Translations under genes and position numbers: made by a program | Part shown: positions 45,130-53,642 of the stretch, piece after piece | Layout: each line of letters begins with the position of its first letter | Numbering within the stretch: position 1 is the first letter of the stretch | Origin: Roseiflexus sp. | Lineage (GTDB): Bacteria > Chloroflexota > Chloroflexia > Chloroflexales > Roseiflexaceae | Length of the DNA stretch: 64,000 bases | NCBI GenBank assembly: GCA_017743475.1 | Contig: JAGHYV010000006.1 | Span: 16,283-80,282 of the forward strand | Reading direction: 5' to 3' | Notes under the pieces: generated by a model | The model's input: only the letters and a program-made list of their open reading frames with translations | The model's database searches: none | Told to the model about the DNA's origin: nothing

Positions 45130-46497
45130 ATGTGGGGCGGTCGCTTTAGCGAACAGGTAGACGCGCTCATGGCGCAGTTCAACAATTCGTTTTCGTTTGA
45201 TCGGCGTATGTGGCGCGAAGACATTCGCGGCAGCATTGCCTGGGCGCGTCAACTCGCCAGGGTCGGCATCATCTCAGCAGAAGAACGCGATACGCTGGTT
45301 GATGGTCTCAATATGGTCTATGCCGAGTTTGCCGAAGGACGGTTCGAGGTGCGTGAAACTGATGAGGACATTCACACCGCAGTCGAACGTCGCCTGGGTG
45401 AACTGGTCGGTACGGTTGCCGGAAAATTGCACACTGGTCGTAGCCGAAACGACCAGGTGGCGACTGATGTGCGTCTCTGGACGCTGGGGGCGATCCGGCG
45501 CATCGACGATGGGCTACGCGCCCTGCAAAAAGCATTGCTGGCACAAGCCGAAACCGCTGGCACCGCGCTTATGCCGGGATATACCCATTTGCAGCGCGCC
45601 CAGCCAGTGCTGCTGGCACACTGGTTGCTGGCGCACTTCTGGCCCCTGCAACGTGATCGTGAGCGTCTGGCGGACTGCGCAAAGCGAACGGCAACGCTTC
45701 CGCTAGGATCCGGCGCGATTGCCGGAACGCCGCTGATGGTGGATCGCACGGCGCTGGCTGCTGAACTTGGTATGACCACTATTTCCCCCAACAGTATCGA
45801 TGCAGTCAGTGATCGAGATTTCATTGCAGAGTTTCTATTTTGCGCAGCGTTGATAGGGACGCACCTGAGCCGTCTGGCAGAAGACATGATTATCTACAGT
45901 AGCGCTGAGTTTGGTTTTGTGACTCTTGCCGACGCCTATAGCACCGGTTCAAGTCTGATGCCGCAGAAGAAAAACCCTGACTCGTTCGAACTGCTGCGCG
46001 GCAAGGCGGGTCGTTTGACAGGCGATCTGATTGCAGTGCTGACTGTGCTGAAAGGTCTACCCTCCGCCTATGACAAAGATCTGCAGGAAGACAAAGAACC
46101 TTTATTTGATGCAGCCGACACCCTCGAACTCGCGTTGCCGGTCGCGGCAGGCGCAGTAGCAACAGCGCGCTTTCATCCGGATCGCATGCGCGCAGCGCTC
46201 GACGATGCCATGCTGGCGACCGATCTTGCCGATTATCTAGTTGCGCGCGGCGTGCCATTCCGCGAAGCACACTATATTACTGGCAGGCTGGTGCGTGAAG
46301 CGGAGCAACGGGGTGTTGCGCTCTCAGCGCTGCCGCTCGAGGTCTTTCTCGCGGCGCACCCGGTATGTGAACCCGATGTACTTCAGGTGTTCGACTTCGA
46401 CCGTTCAGTGGCAACGCGGCGCGTACCGGGCGCAACTGCGCCTGAAGCGGTGGATGAGCAGATCGCACAGGCGCGGCGATGTGTTGAGGAGCGATGA
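45130..46497 (+). CDS. argH: Argininosuccinate lyase
   Basis: A 455-residue enzyme that makes arginine and fumarate from argininosuccinate. MWGGRFSEQVDALMAQFNNSFSFDRRM is the standard N-terminus; HTGRSRNDQVATDVRLW, PGYTHLQRAQPVLLAHW and the fumarase/aspartase signature SSLMPQKKNPD are intact. AAGGAG lies eight bases before ATG 45130; a long upstream in-frame extension is not real. It is divergent from the argF run and convergent with a histidine kinase gene, with hairpin repeat copy B between them. Confidence 0.97.
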   Translation: MWGGRFSEQVDALMAQFNNSFSFDRRMWREDIRGSIAWARQLARVGIISAEERDTLVDGLNMVYAEFAEGRFEVRETDEDIHTAVERRLGELVGTVAGKLHTGRSRNDQVATDVRLWTLGAIRRIDDGLRALQKALLAQAETAGTALMPGYTHLQRAQPVLLAHWLLAHFWPLQRDRERLADCAKRTATLPLGSGAIAGTPLMVDRTALAAELGMTTISPNSIDAVSDRDFIAEFLFCAALIGTHLSRLAEDMIIYSSAEFGFVTLADAYSTGSSLMPQKKNPDSFELLRGKAGRLTGDLIAVLTVLKGLPSAYDKDLQEDKEPLFDAADTLELALPVAAGAVATARFHPDRMRAALDDAMLATDLADYLVARGVPFREAHYITGRLVREAEQRGVALSALPLEVFLAAHPVCEPDVLQVFDFDRSVATRRVPGATAPEAVDEQIAQARRCVEER

Positions 46498-46571
46498 TTC
46501 TGCTGCCGGAACAGTGCCCTTTCCCGCATGCACAGATGTCACGCCTGCACACAGCGATACGACACATCACG

Positions 46572-46627
46572 GGAGCGAGGGCATTTTGCTCTCGACTGCC
46601 TCCATGAGGGCGAGACGCCCTCGCTCC
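46572..46627. repeat. Intergenic hairpin repeat, copy B
   Basis: Perfect arms GGAGCGAGGGC / GCCCTCGCTCC with a 34-nt centre, between convergent argH and the histidine kinase. It could act as a bidirectional terminator. Confidence 0.7.
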
Positions 46628-46685
46628 AAAGCGACCGGCGCAGAGATGAACGAACACCTGTGGACTATGTATGCATATCGTTCTA

Positions 46686-48542
46686 TCAGATTTGATGCGA
46701 GACCTCCGCCACTGCAACCTGCAGTGCACGCACCGGCATCCAGAATGCGGCGAGCGTCCCCTTTCCTGGCGCGCTTTCAATGGTCAACTCGCCTCCCATC
46801 AACCGGCAGTAGCGCTGACTGATCGCCAGTCCCAACCCCGCTCCACGCTGCTCGCGTCCAATATCCTCCTCTGCAATCGCAAAGGGGACAAACAACGTCG
46901 CCATCCGCTCCGGCGCAATTCCCCTACCCGTATCGCGCACCCAAAACCGCAACCGCATCCAATCATCCTCTGTCGCCTCACATACCACTCCCACCTCCAC
47001 CTCGCCGTCTGTCGTGAACTTGGCTGCATTGCTCACCAGGTTTAGCAGCACCTGGCGCACCTTCGCCGCATCCCCCCGCACCACCCCGACCGCCTCCGTT
47101 CCCACCATCACCAGATGGTTCCGATTGCGCCGGATCAACGGTTGCACCGTGGCCGTCACGTCGCGAACGATCTCCGTCACATCAAACGCCACCTCGTGCA
47201 GCGTCATCTGTCCGGACTCGATCTGCGCCATCTCCAGCACATTATTCGCCAGGGCCAGCAGGTGCCCGGTCGCCACCCGGATCGCCTCCAGGTCGGCGCG
47301 CGTCTGCGCCAGGCTCTGCCGCTCGATCCCGGTCTCGAGCAGGTGGCAGTACCCGGCAATTGCCATCAGCGGCGTGCGGATTTCGTGGCTCATATGCGCC
47401 AGAAACGCACTCTTGGCGCGATTGCCCGCTTCCGCTGCGTCGCGTGCGGCGATCAGTTCCTGCTGCACCGCCAGCAGGCGCTCGTTGTTGCGTTGCAGTT
47501 CCGCCCGAATGCGTCGCTCGGCGCTGATGTCGCGCCAGACGAACAGGCGTCCGCGGTACGTCTGGCGCGCATCGTAGATTGGCAGAATGCGCACATCGAA
47601 CCAGCGTCGTTCGGTTCCGACCGCTACCTCAACCTCTTCTGCTGCTTCGCGCACCTCGCGGTAGCGCTCGACCATTTCGGGCCAGCGCGTCATTATAATA
47701 TCGCGCGCGCGTTTGCCGACAATCTGCGTCGGCGGCAGCCCAATGAGTGCAGCGGCTGCGCGGTTAACCTCAACCACCCATCCATTCTCATCAACCGCCA
47801 TAATCCCGTCGCTCATACTCTGCAATACCATATCGCGCGCAATCGGACGAATCTCGAGCATACGCAACCGGAACAGACTCCAGGCAAGCATCGCGAGCGA
47901 CATAGCAAACCCGAAGGGTGTCAGATCCAGTTCTCCCCAGACACGTATCCCCGTAAGATCGAGTGTATTGGCAATCAGAGGTGCACTCACCGCTGTCAGC
48001 AACGCGCTAACCTGACTGTAGAACTGGTCAGGTGTTCGCAGAATAAATCGCAGCAGAACAGAGGCGCCAGCAAGTAGGCAGAGATAGGAGTATGCTGTAT
48101 AGACCCAAAATAAGACACCGCGCACTGTCTCAACAAGTATGAAAGGATCTCCGATAATTAGAGTGACTGACTGCCGGAGCAGTCGCTGGGCATCATTGGT
48201 GAGGATAACACTCATCGTCAGGACCAGAACGATGCTCAGAAGCCAGACCCGACGGCGGTTGAGCCAGGGGAGCGAACCGGTATACTCAGCGGCAAACCAG
48301 AGCCAGGCGACCGGCAGAGCTGTGGTACCAACAAACTGAAACCTAACCCACCAGAGAGGCGGAGGAGACGACACATTGCTCAATCGCATCGCGTACCCGC
48401 ATAACCAGATAGCTACGCTAAAGCCCATCAGACTCAACGGGAGCGCTCCTGGCATTGATCGGCGTTGCCAGGCGTAGCCGGCAATGCTGAGCGCTGCGAT
48501 GCTCAGCATGAGGAGAAGGAAGGACGTGATACTGAAACTCAT
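46686..48542 (-). CDS. Membrane sensor histidine kinase with 7TM N-terminus and PAS domain
   Basis: A 618-residue hybrid-free kinase. The first 225 residues form seven hydrophobic segments of the histidine-kinase N-terminal 7TM type (LWWVRFQFVGTTALPVAWLWFAAEYTG). A PAS domain follows (about 235-345; SMSDGIMAVDENGWVVEVNRAAAALIG), then HisKA with phospho-acceptor His386 in AHMSHEIRTPLMAI, and HATPase motifs NLVSNAAKFT, DTGRGIAPE and GAGLGLAIS. GAGGAG lies four bases before ATG 48542. No response regulator lies nearby, so the partner is elsewhere. Confidence 0.9.
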   Translation of the reverse strand: MSFSITSFLLLMLSIAALSIAGYAWQRRSMPGALPLSLMGFSVAIWLCGYAMRLSNVSSPPPLWWVRFQFVGTTALPVAWLWFAAEYTGSLPWLNRRRVWLLSIVLVLTMSVILTNDAQRLLRQSVTLIIGDPFILVETVRGVLFWVYTAYSYLCLLAGASVLLRFILRTPDQFYSQVSALLTAVSAPLIANTLDLTGIRVWGELDLTPFGFAMSLAMLAWSLFRLRMLEIRPIARDMVLQSMSDGIMAVDENGWVVEVNRAAAALIGLPPTQIVGKRARDIIMTRWPEMVERYREVREAAEEVEVAVGTERRWFDVRILPIYDARQTYRGRLFVWRDISAERRIRAELQRNNERLLAVQQELIAARDAAEAGNRAKSAFLAHMSHEIRTPLMAIAGYCHLLETGIERQSLAQTRADLEAIRVATGHLLALANNVLEMAQIESGQMTLHEVAFDVTEIVRDVTATVQPLIRRNRNHLVMVGTEAVGVVRGDAAKVRQVLLNLVSNAAKFTTDGEVEVGVVCEATEDDWMRLRFWVRDTGRGIAPERMATLFVPFAIAEEDIGREQRGAGLGLAISQRYCRLMGGELTIESAPGKGTLAAFWMPVRALQVAVAEVSHQI

Positions 48543-48667
48543 GCGGCTCCTCGTGCTAAGAGGAAGCGAAAACAAATACGCTGTGATGGGAGCGTACGGC
48601 GAACTCCTGCACGGAGAAACCAATCCTCAGGAACGAGCCATCAGAATCATTTGAGAGCATTGTACCC

Positions 48668-48696
48668 TTGACATATTTCCAATCTGTTTCCACAAT
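48668..48696 (+). promoter_or_regulatory. Candidate promoter of the LMW-PTP-like gene
   Basis: Consensus TTGACA, 17-nt spacer, weaker CACAAT, 53 nt before the ATG at 48750. Confidence 0.45.
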
Positions 48697-48749
48697 AGTG
48701 ACAATTCAATCATCCTGCTGGCGTTCCACGAGCCACTATACTTATTGCA

Positions 48750-49589
48750 ATGAACACACCTCTGATTGTGATTGTTGGCGCTGCCGATACAGGGCGCGCA
48801 CCACTGACTGCCGCGCTCCTTCGGCGGATGCTGCTGCAACGCACTATCGATGCGCGCGTTGAGTCGGCGGGGGTGCTGGGGCACGATAACGATCCGGCGA
48901 GTCCCGATGCACTCGCGGTTGCCGAACACCTGTCGCTCGACCTCAGCACCCACCGTGCGCGCAGTCTGAGTGCCGACCTGGTTGACGCTGCATCGCTGCT
49001 GCTGGCAGTTGATCGCGGAACTGCTCGAGTTGCACGTCTGCGGTTTCCACAGGCTGAAGCGCGCATCCATACCCTGGGAGAACTCGCTGGATGCGACCGG
49101 GATATCCCCGATCCATTCAAGATGCAGATCGGTCCCTGGTTGATCTACGCGCGAGAGATCGAACGTCTGCTCCATCAGGCGCTTCCACGTATTGTTGCCT
49201 TTCTACCGGAGGTTCCAACTGTTTCGACAGACAGTGAACTTCCCGCACCCTCGCAGGTTGTTGCGGAAGAACGGCGCGCAGCAGCTAAACGCACTGCCCA
49301 ACTCCTCGATCTGATGACGCATATTCCTGGTATTGTCGAGTGGAGCACAGCGCGCGAACAGGTTGAAACCACGATTGCGCTCGCTCAGGCGTATCAAGCT
49401 GGGGCGTCCGATCTGATTGCCGCATACGGCGCGCTGTTGCGCGCCGCGCTCACGCTGACGCCGCCTATACCGGGCACGGCGCATCTAGCAGCTCTGCGTG
49501 ATGCCATCGCACGGCTCGAACAACCTATTACGTCAGAGGACGTTGGCAGTCTGTCAGCGCGTCTCAGTGTGTGGTCGACCCTGGCGTGA
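48750..49589 (+). CDS. LMW protein-tyrosine-phosphatase-like protein lacking the catalytic cysteine
   Basis: A 279-residue protein whose first 150 residues follow the low-molecular-weight phosphatase fold: LIVIVGAADTGRAPLTAALL, VESAGVLGHDNDPASPDALAVAEHLSLDLSTHRARSL, LLLAVDRGTARVARLRFP and DIPDPF. In active enzymes the P-loop is C-x5-R; here Gly10 replaces the cysteine, while Arg16 and the late DP pair remain. The C-terminal 125 residues are helical and rich in Ala/Glu, without a known domain. I infer a pseudophosphatase with a binding or sensing role. No arginine-phosphatase or EPS-kinase partner is adjacent. Confidence 0.75.
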   Translation: MNTPLIVIVGAADTGRAPLTAALLRRMLLQRTIDARVESAGVLGHDNDPASPDALAVAEHLSLDLSTHRARSLSADLVDAASLLLAVDRGTARVARLRFPQAEARIHTLGELAGCDRDIPDPFKMQIGPWLIYAREIERLLHQALPRIVAFLPEVPTVSTDSELPAPSQVVAEERRAAAKRTAQLLDLMTHIPGIVEWSTAREQVETTIALAQAYQAGASDLIAAYGALLRAALTLTPPIPGTAHLAALRDAIARLEQPITSEDVGSLSARLSVWSTLA

Positions 49590-49627
49590 TCGACTGAAAT
49601 CCTGCACAGCAAAAGTTCACCTTTCTC

Positions 49628-49687
49628 CTGGAAGCAAAGGCATCTTACCCTCATAGACGCGACGAGGGCGGATGCCCTCGCTTTCAG
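49628..49687 (+). repeat. Intergenic hairpin repeat, copy C
   Basis: Arms CTGGAAGCAAAGGCATC and GATGCCCTCGCTTTCAG. The 14 bases before it match those before copy A (AGTTCAC, one change, TTTCTC). Confidence 0.7.
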
Positions 49688-49728
49688 ATGCGTATGCCAG
49701 GTGTGAACAGTTATCCTTCACACTTTGT

Positions 49729-49757
49729 TCGACAATCGTTACTCCTTGCGCTATAAT
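49729..49757 (+). promoter_or_regulatory. Sigma70-type promoter of sdhCAB
   Basis: TCGACA, exactly 17 nt, then perfect TATAAT. It implies a leader of about 270 nt before sdhC. Confidence 0.7.
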
Positions 49758-49863
49758 ACAAAGGAGTTCGTAAAACTCTTCCCAGAGATTATTGAGATAC
49801 TCTTCCCGACGCCTGGGTTTGGATGCCCCGACTCGACCTGATGCAGCGAGAGCGAGAGTGTCT

Positions 49864-49929
49864 ATGACCGTGCAATTCTGGCTCTTTGGTCGTCACCCGC
49901 CATTGTTGCTGCGTCTGGTAGATCCCTAA
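49864..49929 (+). CDS. Possible 21-residue leader ORF before sdhC
   Basis: ATG 49864 to TAA 49927-49929, with a weak GAGAG ribosome site. The peptide begins MTVQFWLFG and its second half is Leu-rich. Its stop codon lies in the loop of a terminator-like hairpin. I know no homologue; coding is inferred from layout only. Confidence 0.3.
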   Translation: MTVQFWLFGRHPPLLLRLVDP

Positions 49930-49946
49930 ACGCTTCTACCTTTTTT
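49917..49946 (+). terminator. Terminator-like hairpin in the sdhC leader
   Basis: GGTAGA/TCTACC stem with a 12-nt loop, directly followed by six Ts. It stands between the sdh promoter and sdhC, so it would act as an attenuator. The stem is short. Confidence 0.45.
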
Positions 49947-50033
49947 GTCACCAACAATCAGGCTTGCGCCAGCAAGATCCAATATGTGCCTTTTGATCGT
50001 ACAAAGTATCAGAGTTTGCTAGAAGGACGAAAT

Positions 50034-50714
50034 ATGACAGCAGCGTTGACACTGTACCGTACAACAATCGGCAAAAAAGCAGTGATGGCAATTACCGGTT
50101 TCATCGGCTACGGTTTCGTCATCCTGCACATGATCGGCAATCTCAAGATTTTCGAGGGCGCCGAAGGATTTAATGAGTACGCCCACTTCCTGCGTACTGT
50201 CGGGTATCCGCTGGTGCCGGAGCGGGGTTTGCTCTGGACTATGCGTATTATCCTGCTGGCATCAGTGATTCTGCACGTTGTCGCCGCTATTCAGTTGACG
50301 CGGCTCGATTGGGCAAGCCGTCCCAGGGGATACCGCGAAACACGACGTAAACAGGCAACGTTCGCTTCACTGACCCTGCGCTGGGGTGGTCTGGCAATTT
50401 TTCTCTTCATTGTGTACCATCTGGCGCATCTTACATTTGGGCTGGGCATTCCCAACTTCGGTGGGCACGAAACCGCCTATCAGAACGTCGTCGCCGGGTT
50501 CTCGAACCCAATCAATGTCGTGATCTATATCGCTGCCGTCGGCGCACTCGGAATGCATCTCTATCACGGTGTCTGGAGCATGTTTCAGACCCTTGGGTTG
50601 AACGGGCCTCGCACTGATGGGCTTTGGCGCGGACTGGCAACCGTTTCCGGCATTCTGTTATTCCTCGGGTTTTCGACAGTGCCGATTGCTGTCATCACTG
50701 GTATAGTGCGCTAA
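50034..50714 (+). CDS. sdhC: Succinate dehydrogenase cytochrome b subunit
   Basis: A 226-residue membrane anchor of the fused, single-subunit (type B, dihaem) class, with five hydrophobic segments. Histidines in GFVILHMIGNLKIF, SVILHVVAAIQL, FIVYHLAHLTFGLG and MHLYHGVWSMFQTLG are placed as haem ligands. It binds quinone and anchors SdhAB at the inner membrane face. GAAGGA precedes ATG 50034. The gene starts the sdhCAB operon under the promoter at 49729. Confidence 0.93.
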   Translation: MTAALTLYRTTIGKKAVMAITGFIGYGFVILHMIGNLKIFEGAEGFNEYAHFLRTVGYPLVPERGLLWTMRIILLASVILHVVAAIQLTRLDWASRPRGYRETRRKQATFASLTLRWGGLAIFLFIVYHLAHLTFGLGIPNFGGHETAYQNVVAGFSNPINVVIYIAAVGALGMHLYHGVWSMFQTLGLNGPRTDGLWRGLATVSGILLFLGFSTVPIAVITGIVR

Positions 50715-50768
50715 TGAGAACAAAGGTGCAGGGCCTCTTGTTGAAGCACACTAGAAAAGGGAAAACTC

Positions 50769-52739
50769 ATGACTACTACCGATACTAGACCGACAACAGT
50801 CCGGCCTGCGACGGAATATCTTGATCCAAAACTCAACTCAAAAATACCTGAAGGTCCCATTGAGCGCAAATGGGAACGTCATAAATTCGAGATGAAACTT
50901 GTCAGCCCGACCAATCGGCGACGTTATACCATTATTGTCGTCGGATCCGGTCTGGCAGGCGCCTCAGCAGCGGCAACGCTGGCAGAAGCCGGGTACAATG
51001 TAAAGTGTTACACCTATCATGACAGTCCGCGTCGCGCGCATAGCATCGCTGCGCAGGGCGGTATCAACGCTGCCAAGAACTACCGCAACGATGGCGATAG
51101 CGTCTTCCGCCTGTTCTACGATACTGTCAAAGGTGGCGACTTTCGCGCGCGTGAGGCGAATGTCTATCGCCTGGCAGAAGTGAGCATGGCGATTATCGAC
51201 CAGTGTGTCGCGCAGGGTGTGCCGTTTGCTCGTGAGTACTCCGGTTATCTCGATAATCGTTCCTTTGGCGGTGCACAGGTGGCGCGCACTTTCTATGCCC
51301 GCGGGCAGACAGGTCAGCAACTGTTGCTTGGCGCATACCAGGCGCTCAGTCGCCAGATTGGTCTGGGGCAGGTCAAGATGTTCTCGCGCACCGAAATGCT
51401 CGACCTGGTGGTCATCGATGGGCGGGCGCGCGGCATTGTGACACGCGATATGGTAACGGGCAAGATCGAGTCGCACGTCGCCGATGCGGTAGTGCTGGCA
51501 ACCGGCGGGTACTCGAATGTCTTCTATCTCTCAACCAATGCCAAAGCGTCCAATGCAACGGCAATCTGGCGCGCCTATCGACGCGGCGCTTTTTTCGGCA
51601 ATCCCTGCTTCACCCAGATCCATCCGACCTGTATTCCGGTTAGCGGCGACCACCAGAGCAAATTGACCCTTATGTCGGAGTCGCTGCGGAACGATGGGCG
51701 AGTGTGGGTGCCGAAAACGCCGGGCGATAAGCGTCCGCCGAGTTCGATCCCTGAAGATGAGCGTGACTACTACCTGGAGCGCAAGTATCCCAGTTTTGGC
51801 AATCTGGCACCGCGCGATATTGCATCACGTGCTGCGAAGCAGGTGTGCGACGAAGGGCGTGGGGTTGGTCCTGGTGGGCTTGGTGTGTATCTTGACTTCT
51901 CCGATGCGATCAAGCGTCTCGGCAGAAAGGTGATCGAAGAACGCTACGGCAACCTGTTCGAAATGTACGAACGGATCACGGGCGAGAACCCGTATGAGAC
52001 CCCTATGCGCATCTACCCGGCAGTGCACTACACTATGGGCGGGTTGTGGGTTGATTATAACCTGATGAGCACTATTCCTGGTCTGTTCGTCATCGGCGAG
52101 GCGAATTTCTCCGACCACGGCGCCAACCGATTGGGCGCTTCGGCGCTAATGCAGGGGCTGGCAGATGGGTATTTCATTCTGCCATACACGATCGCCGATT
52201 ATCTGGCTTCCACAAAATTTACGAAGGTTGATACAACCCATATTGCTTTCCGTGAAGCGGAAGCGGAAGTCACTGACCGTATCAAACGCCTGCTCAACAC
52301 AAAAGGCACGCGCACGGTCGATATGTTCCACCGCGAACTTGGCAAGATCATGTGGGACTACTGCGGTATGGCGCGCAATGAAGCAGGACTGAAGCACGCC
52401 CTCGAAGTTATTCCGGAACTGCGCGAACGCTTCTGGCGCGAAGTGAAGGTACCCGGCGAGGGGAACGATATCAACCAGGAACTGGAAAAAGCCGGTCGTG
52501 TGGCTGACTTTATGGAACTTGCCGAACTAATGTGCATCGATGCGCTCCACCGCAATGAGTCGTGTGGCGGTCACTTCCGCGAAGAGCATCAAACCGAAGA
52601 AGGCGAAGCAAAGCGCGATGACGAGAACTTTGCGTATGTGGCAGCCTGGGAGTTCACCGGTTTAGGCACGAAACCAGTGCTGCACAAGGAACCGTTGTAC
52701 TTTGAATACGTTAAGCCGACTATTCGCAGTTACAAGTAA
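50769..52739 (+). CDS. sdhA: Succinate dehydrogenase flavoprotein subunit
   Basis: A 656-residue FAD subunit that oxidises succinate to fumarate. The FAD motif is [21 protein letters not shown]; the covalent-FAD histidine is in [17 protein letters not shown]; catalytic-region motifs [23 protein letters not shown] and [25 protein letters not shown] are intact. The C-terminal domain carries [26 protein letters not shown]. The length is typical of type-B enzymes. It lies 54 nt after sdhC and is followed by sdhB. Confidence 0.97.
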   Translation: MTTTDTRPTTVRPATEYLDPKLNSKIPEGPIERKWERHKFEMKLVSPTNRRRYTIIVVGSGLAGASAAATLAEAGYNVKCYTYHDSPRRAHSIAAQGGINAAKNYRNDGDSVFRLFYDTVKGGDFRAREANVYRLAEVSMAIIDQCVAQGVPFAREYSGYLDNRSFGGAQVARTFYARGQTGQQLLLGAYQALSRQIGLGQVKMFSRTEMLDLVVIDGRARGIVTRDMVTGKIESHVADAVVLATGGYSNVFYLSTNAKASNATAIWRAYRRGAFFGNPCFTQIHPTCIPVSGDHQSKLTLMSESLRNDGRVWVPKTPGDKRPPSSIPEDERDYYLERKYPSFGNLAPRDIASRAAKQVCDEGRGVGPGGLGVYLDFSDAIKRLGRKVIEERYGNLFEMYERITGENPYETPMRIYPAVHYTMGGLWVDYNLMSTIPGLFVIGEANFSDHGANRLGASALMQGLADGYFILPYTIADYLASTKFTKVDTTHIAFREAEAEVTDRIKRLLNTKGTRTVDMFHRELGKIMWDYCGMARNEAGLKHALEVIPELRERFWREVKVPGEGNDINQELEKAGRVADFMELAELMCIDALHRNESCGGHFREEHQTEEGEAKRDDENFAYVAAWEFTGLGTKPVLHKEPLYFEYVKPTIRSYK

Positions 52740-52832
52740 GCATCTGGCGCAGGCGCGGAGAGCGTGTGCTATGTTGCAGAAGAAGTAGTACACATCTCTG
52801 CGCCGAAATGCCCTGGAAATAGAGAGAACGCT

Positions 52833-53582
52833 ATGAACCTCACACTCCACGTCTGGCGACAGAAGAACGCCCAATCAGAAGGACGATTTGTAACCTATCA
52901 GGCGAAGAATATCATTCCTGACATGTCGTTCCTGGAGATGCTCGATGTGGTGAACCAGGAACTGATTTTGAAGGGTGAGGAGCCAATTGCCTTCGAGCAC
53001 GACTGTCGCGAAGGAATCTGCGGATCGTGCGGGATGGTTATTAATGGCTATCCCCACGGCGGTCATCGGGGCACAACTACCTGTCAGTTGCATATGCGCC
53101 ACTTCAAAGACGGTGACGTGATCACAATCGAACCATGGCGGGCGCGCGCCTTTCCAGTGTTGAAAGACCTGATTGTGGATCGCTCGGCGTTCGACCGTAT
53201 CATTCAGGCAGGTGGCTTCATCTCCGCAAACACCGGTGTGGCGCAGGACGCGAATACGGTTCTGGTGCCCAAGCAGAATGCAGAAGCGGCAATGGATGCA
53301 GCCGCGTGTATCGGATGTGGCGCGTGTGTGGCAGCCTGCCCAAATGCTTCGGCAATGCTCTTCACCGCTGCAAAGATTACCCATCTCGGTCTGCTGCCGC
53401 AGGGTCAGCCCGAACGCTATACCCGCGTCGTGCGCATGGTCGAGCAGATGGATCGGGAAGGGTTCGGCGGGTGCACCAACATTGGTGAGTGCTCGGCTGC
53501 CTGCCCGAAGGAAATTCCGCTCAGTGTCATTGCACGGATGAACCGTGATCTGCTAGTGGCAAAGCTCAAAGGGGTGAACTAA
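52833..53582 (+). CDS. sdhB: Succinate dehydrogenase iron-sulfur subunit
   Basis: A 249-residue subunit that passes electrons from the flavin to the quinone site. Ligands for [2Fe-2S] are in [13 protein letters not shown] and TTCQLH; the [4Fe-4S] and [3Fe-4S] clusters are in [15 protein letters not shown] and the C-terminal [20 protein letters not shown] 52833 was chosen as it directly precedes the conserved N-terminus; an upstream frame from 52764 is leader. A strong terminator follows the stop. Confidence 0.97.
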   Translation: MNLTLHVWRQKNAQSEGRFVTYQAKNIIPDMSFLEMLDVVNQELILKGEEPIAFEHDCREGICGSCGMVINGYPHGGHRGTTTCQLHMRHFKDGDVITIEPWRARAFPVLKDLIVDRSAFDRIIQAGGFISANTGVAQDANTVLVPKQNAEAAMDAAACIGCGACVAACPNASAMLFTAAKITHLGLLPQGQPERYTRVVRMVEQMDREGFGGCTNIGECSAACPKEIPLSVIARMNRDLLVAKLKGVN

Positions 53583-53598
53583 CCTCTACCTATGAAGG

Positions 53599-53637
53599 AG
53601 GAGAGACGTTTGCCACACGGCGTCTCTCCTTATTTTT
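53599..53637 (+). terminator. Rho-independent terminator of sdhCAB
   Basis: Stem AGGAGAGACG/CGTCTCTCCT, 12-nt loop, then TATTTTT, 16 nt after the sdhB stop. It also covers the first codons of the longest methylase ORF, which argues for a later methylase start. Confidence 0.85.
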
Positions 53638-53642
53638 CCGTA

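Noticed and set aside
47115..48077. A 320-codon ORF opposite the 7TM histidine kinase
   Set aside because: Shadow frame; no ribosome site and no domain.
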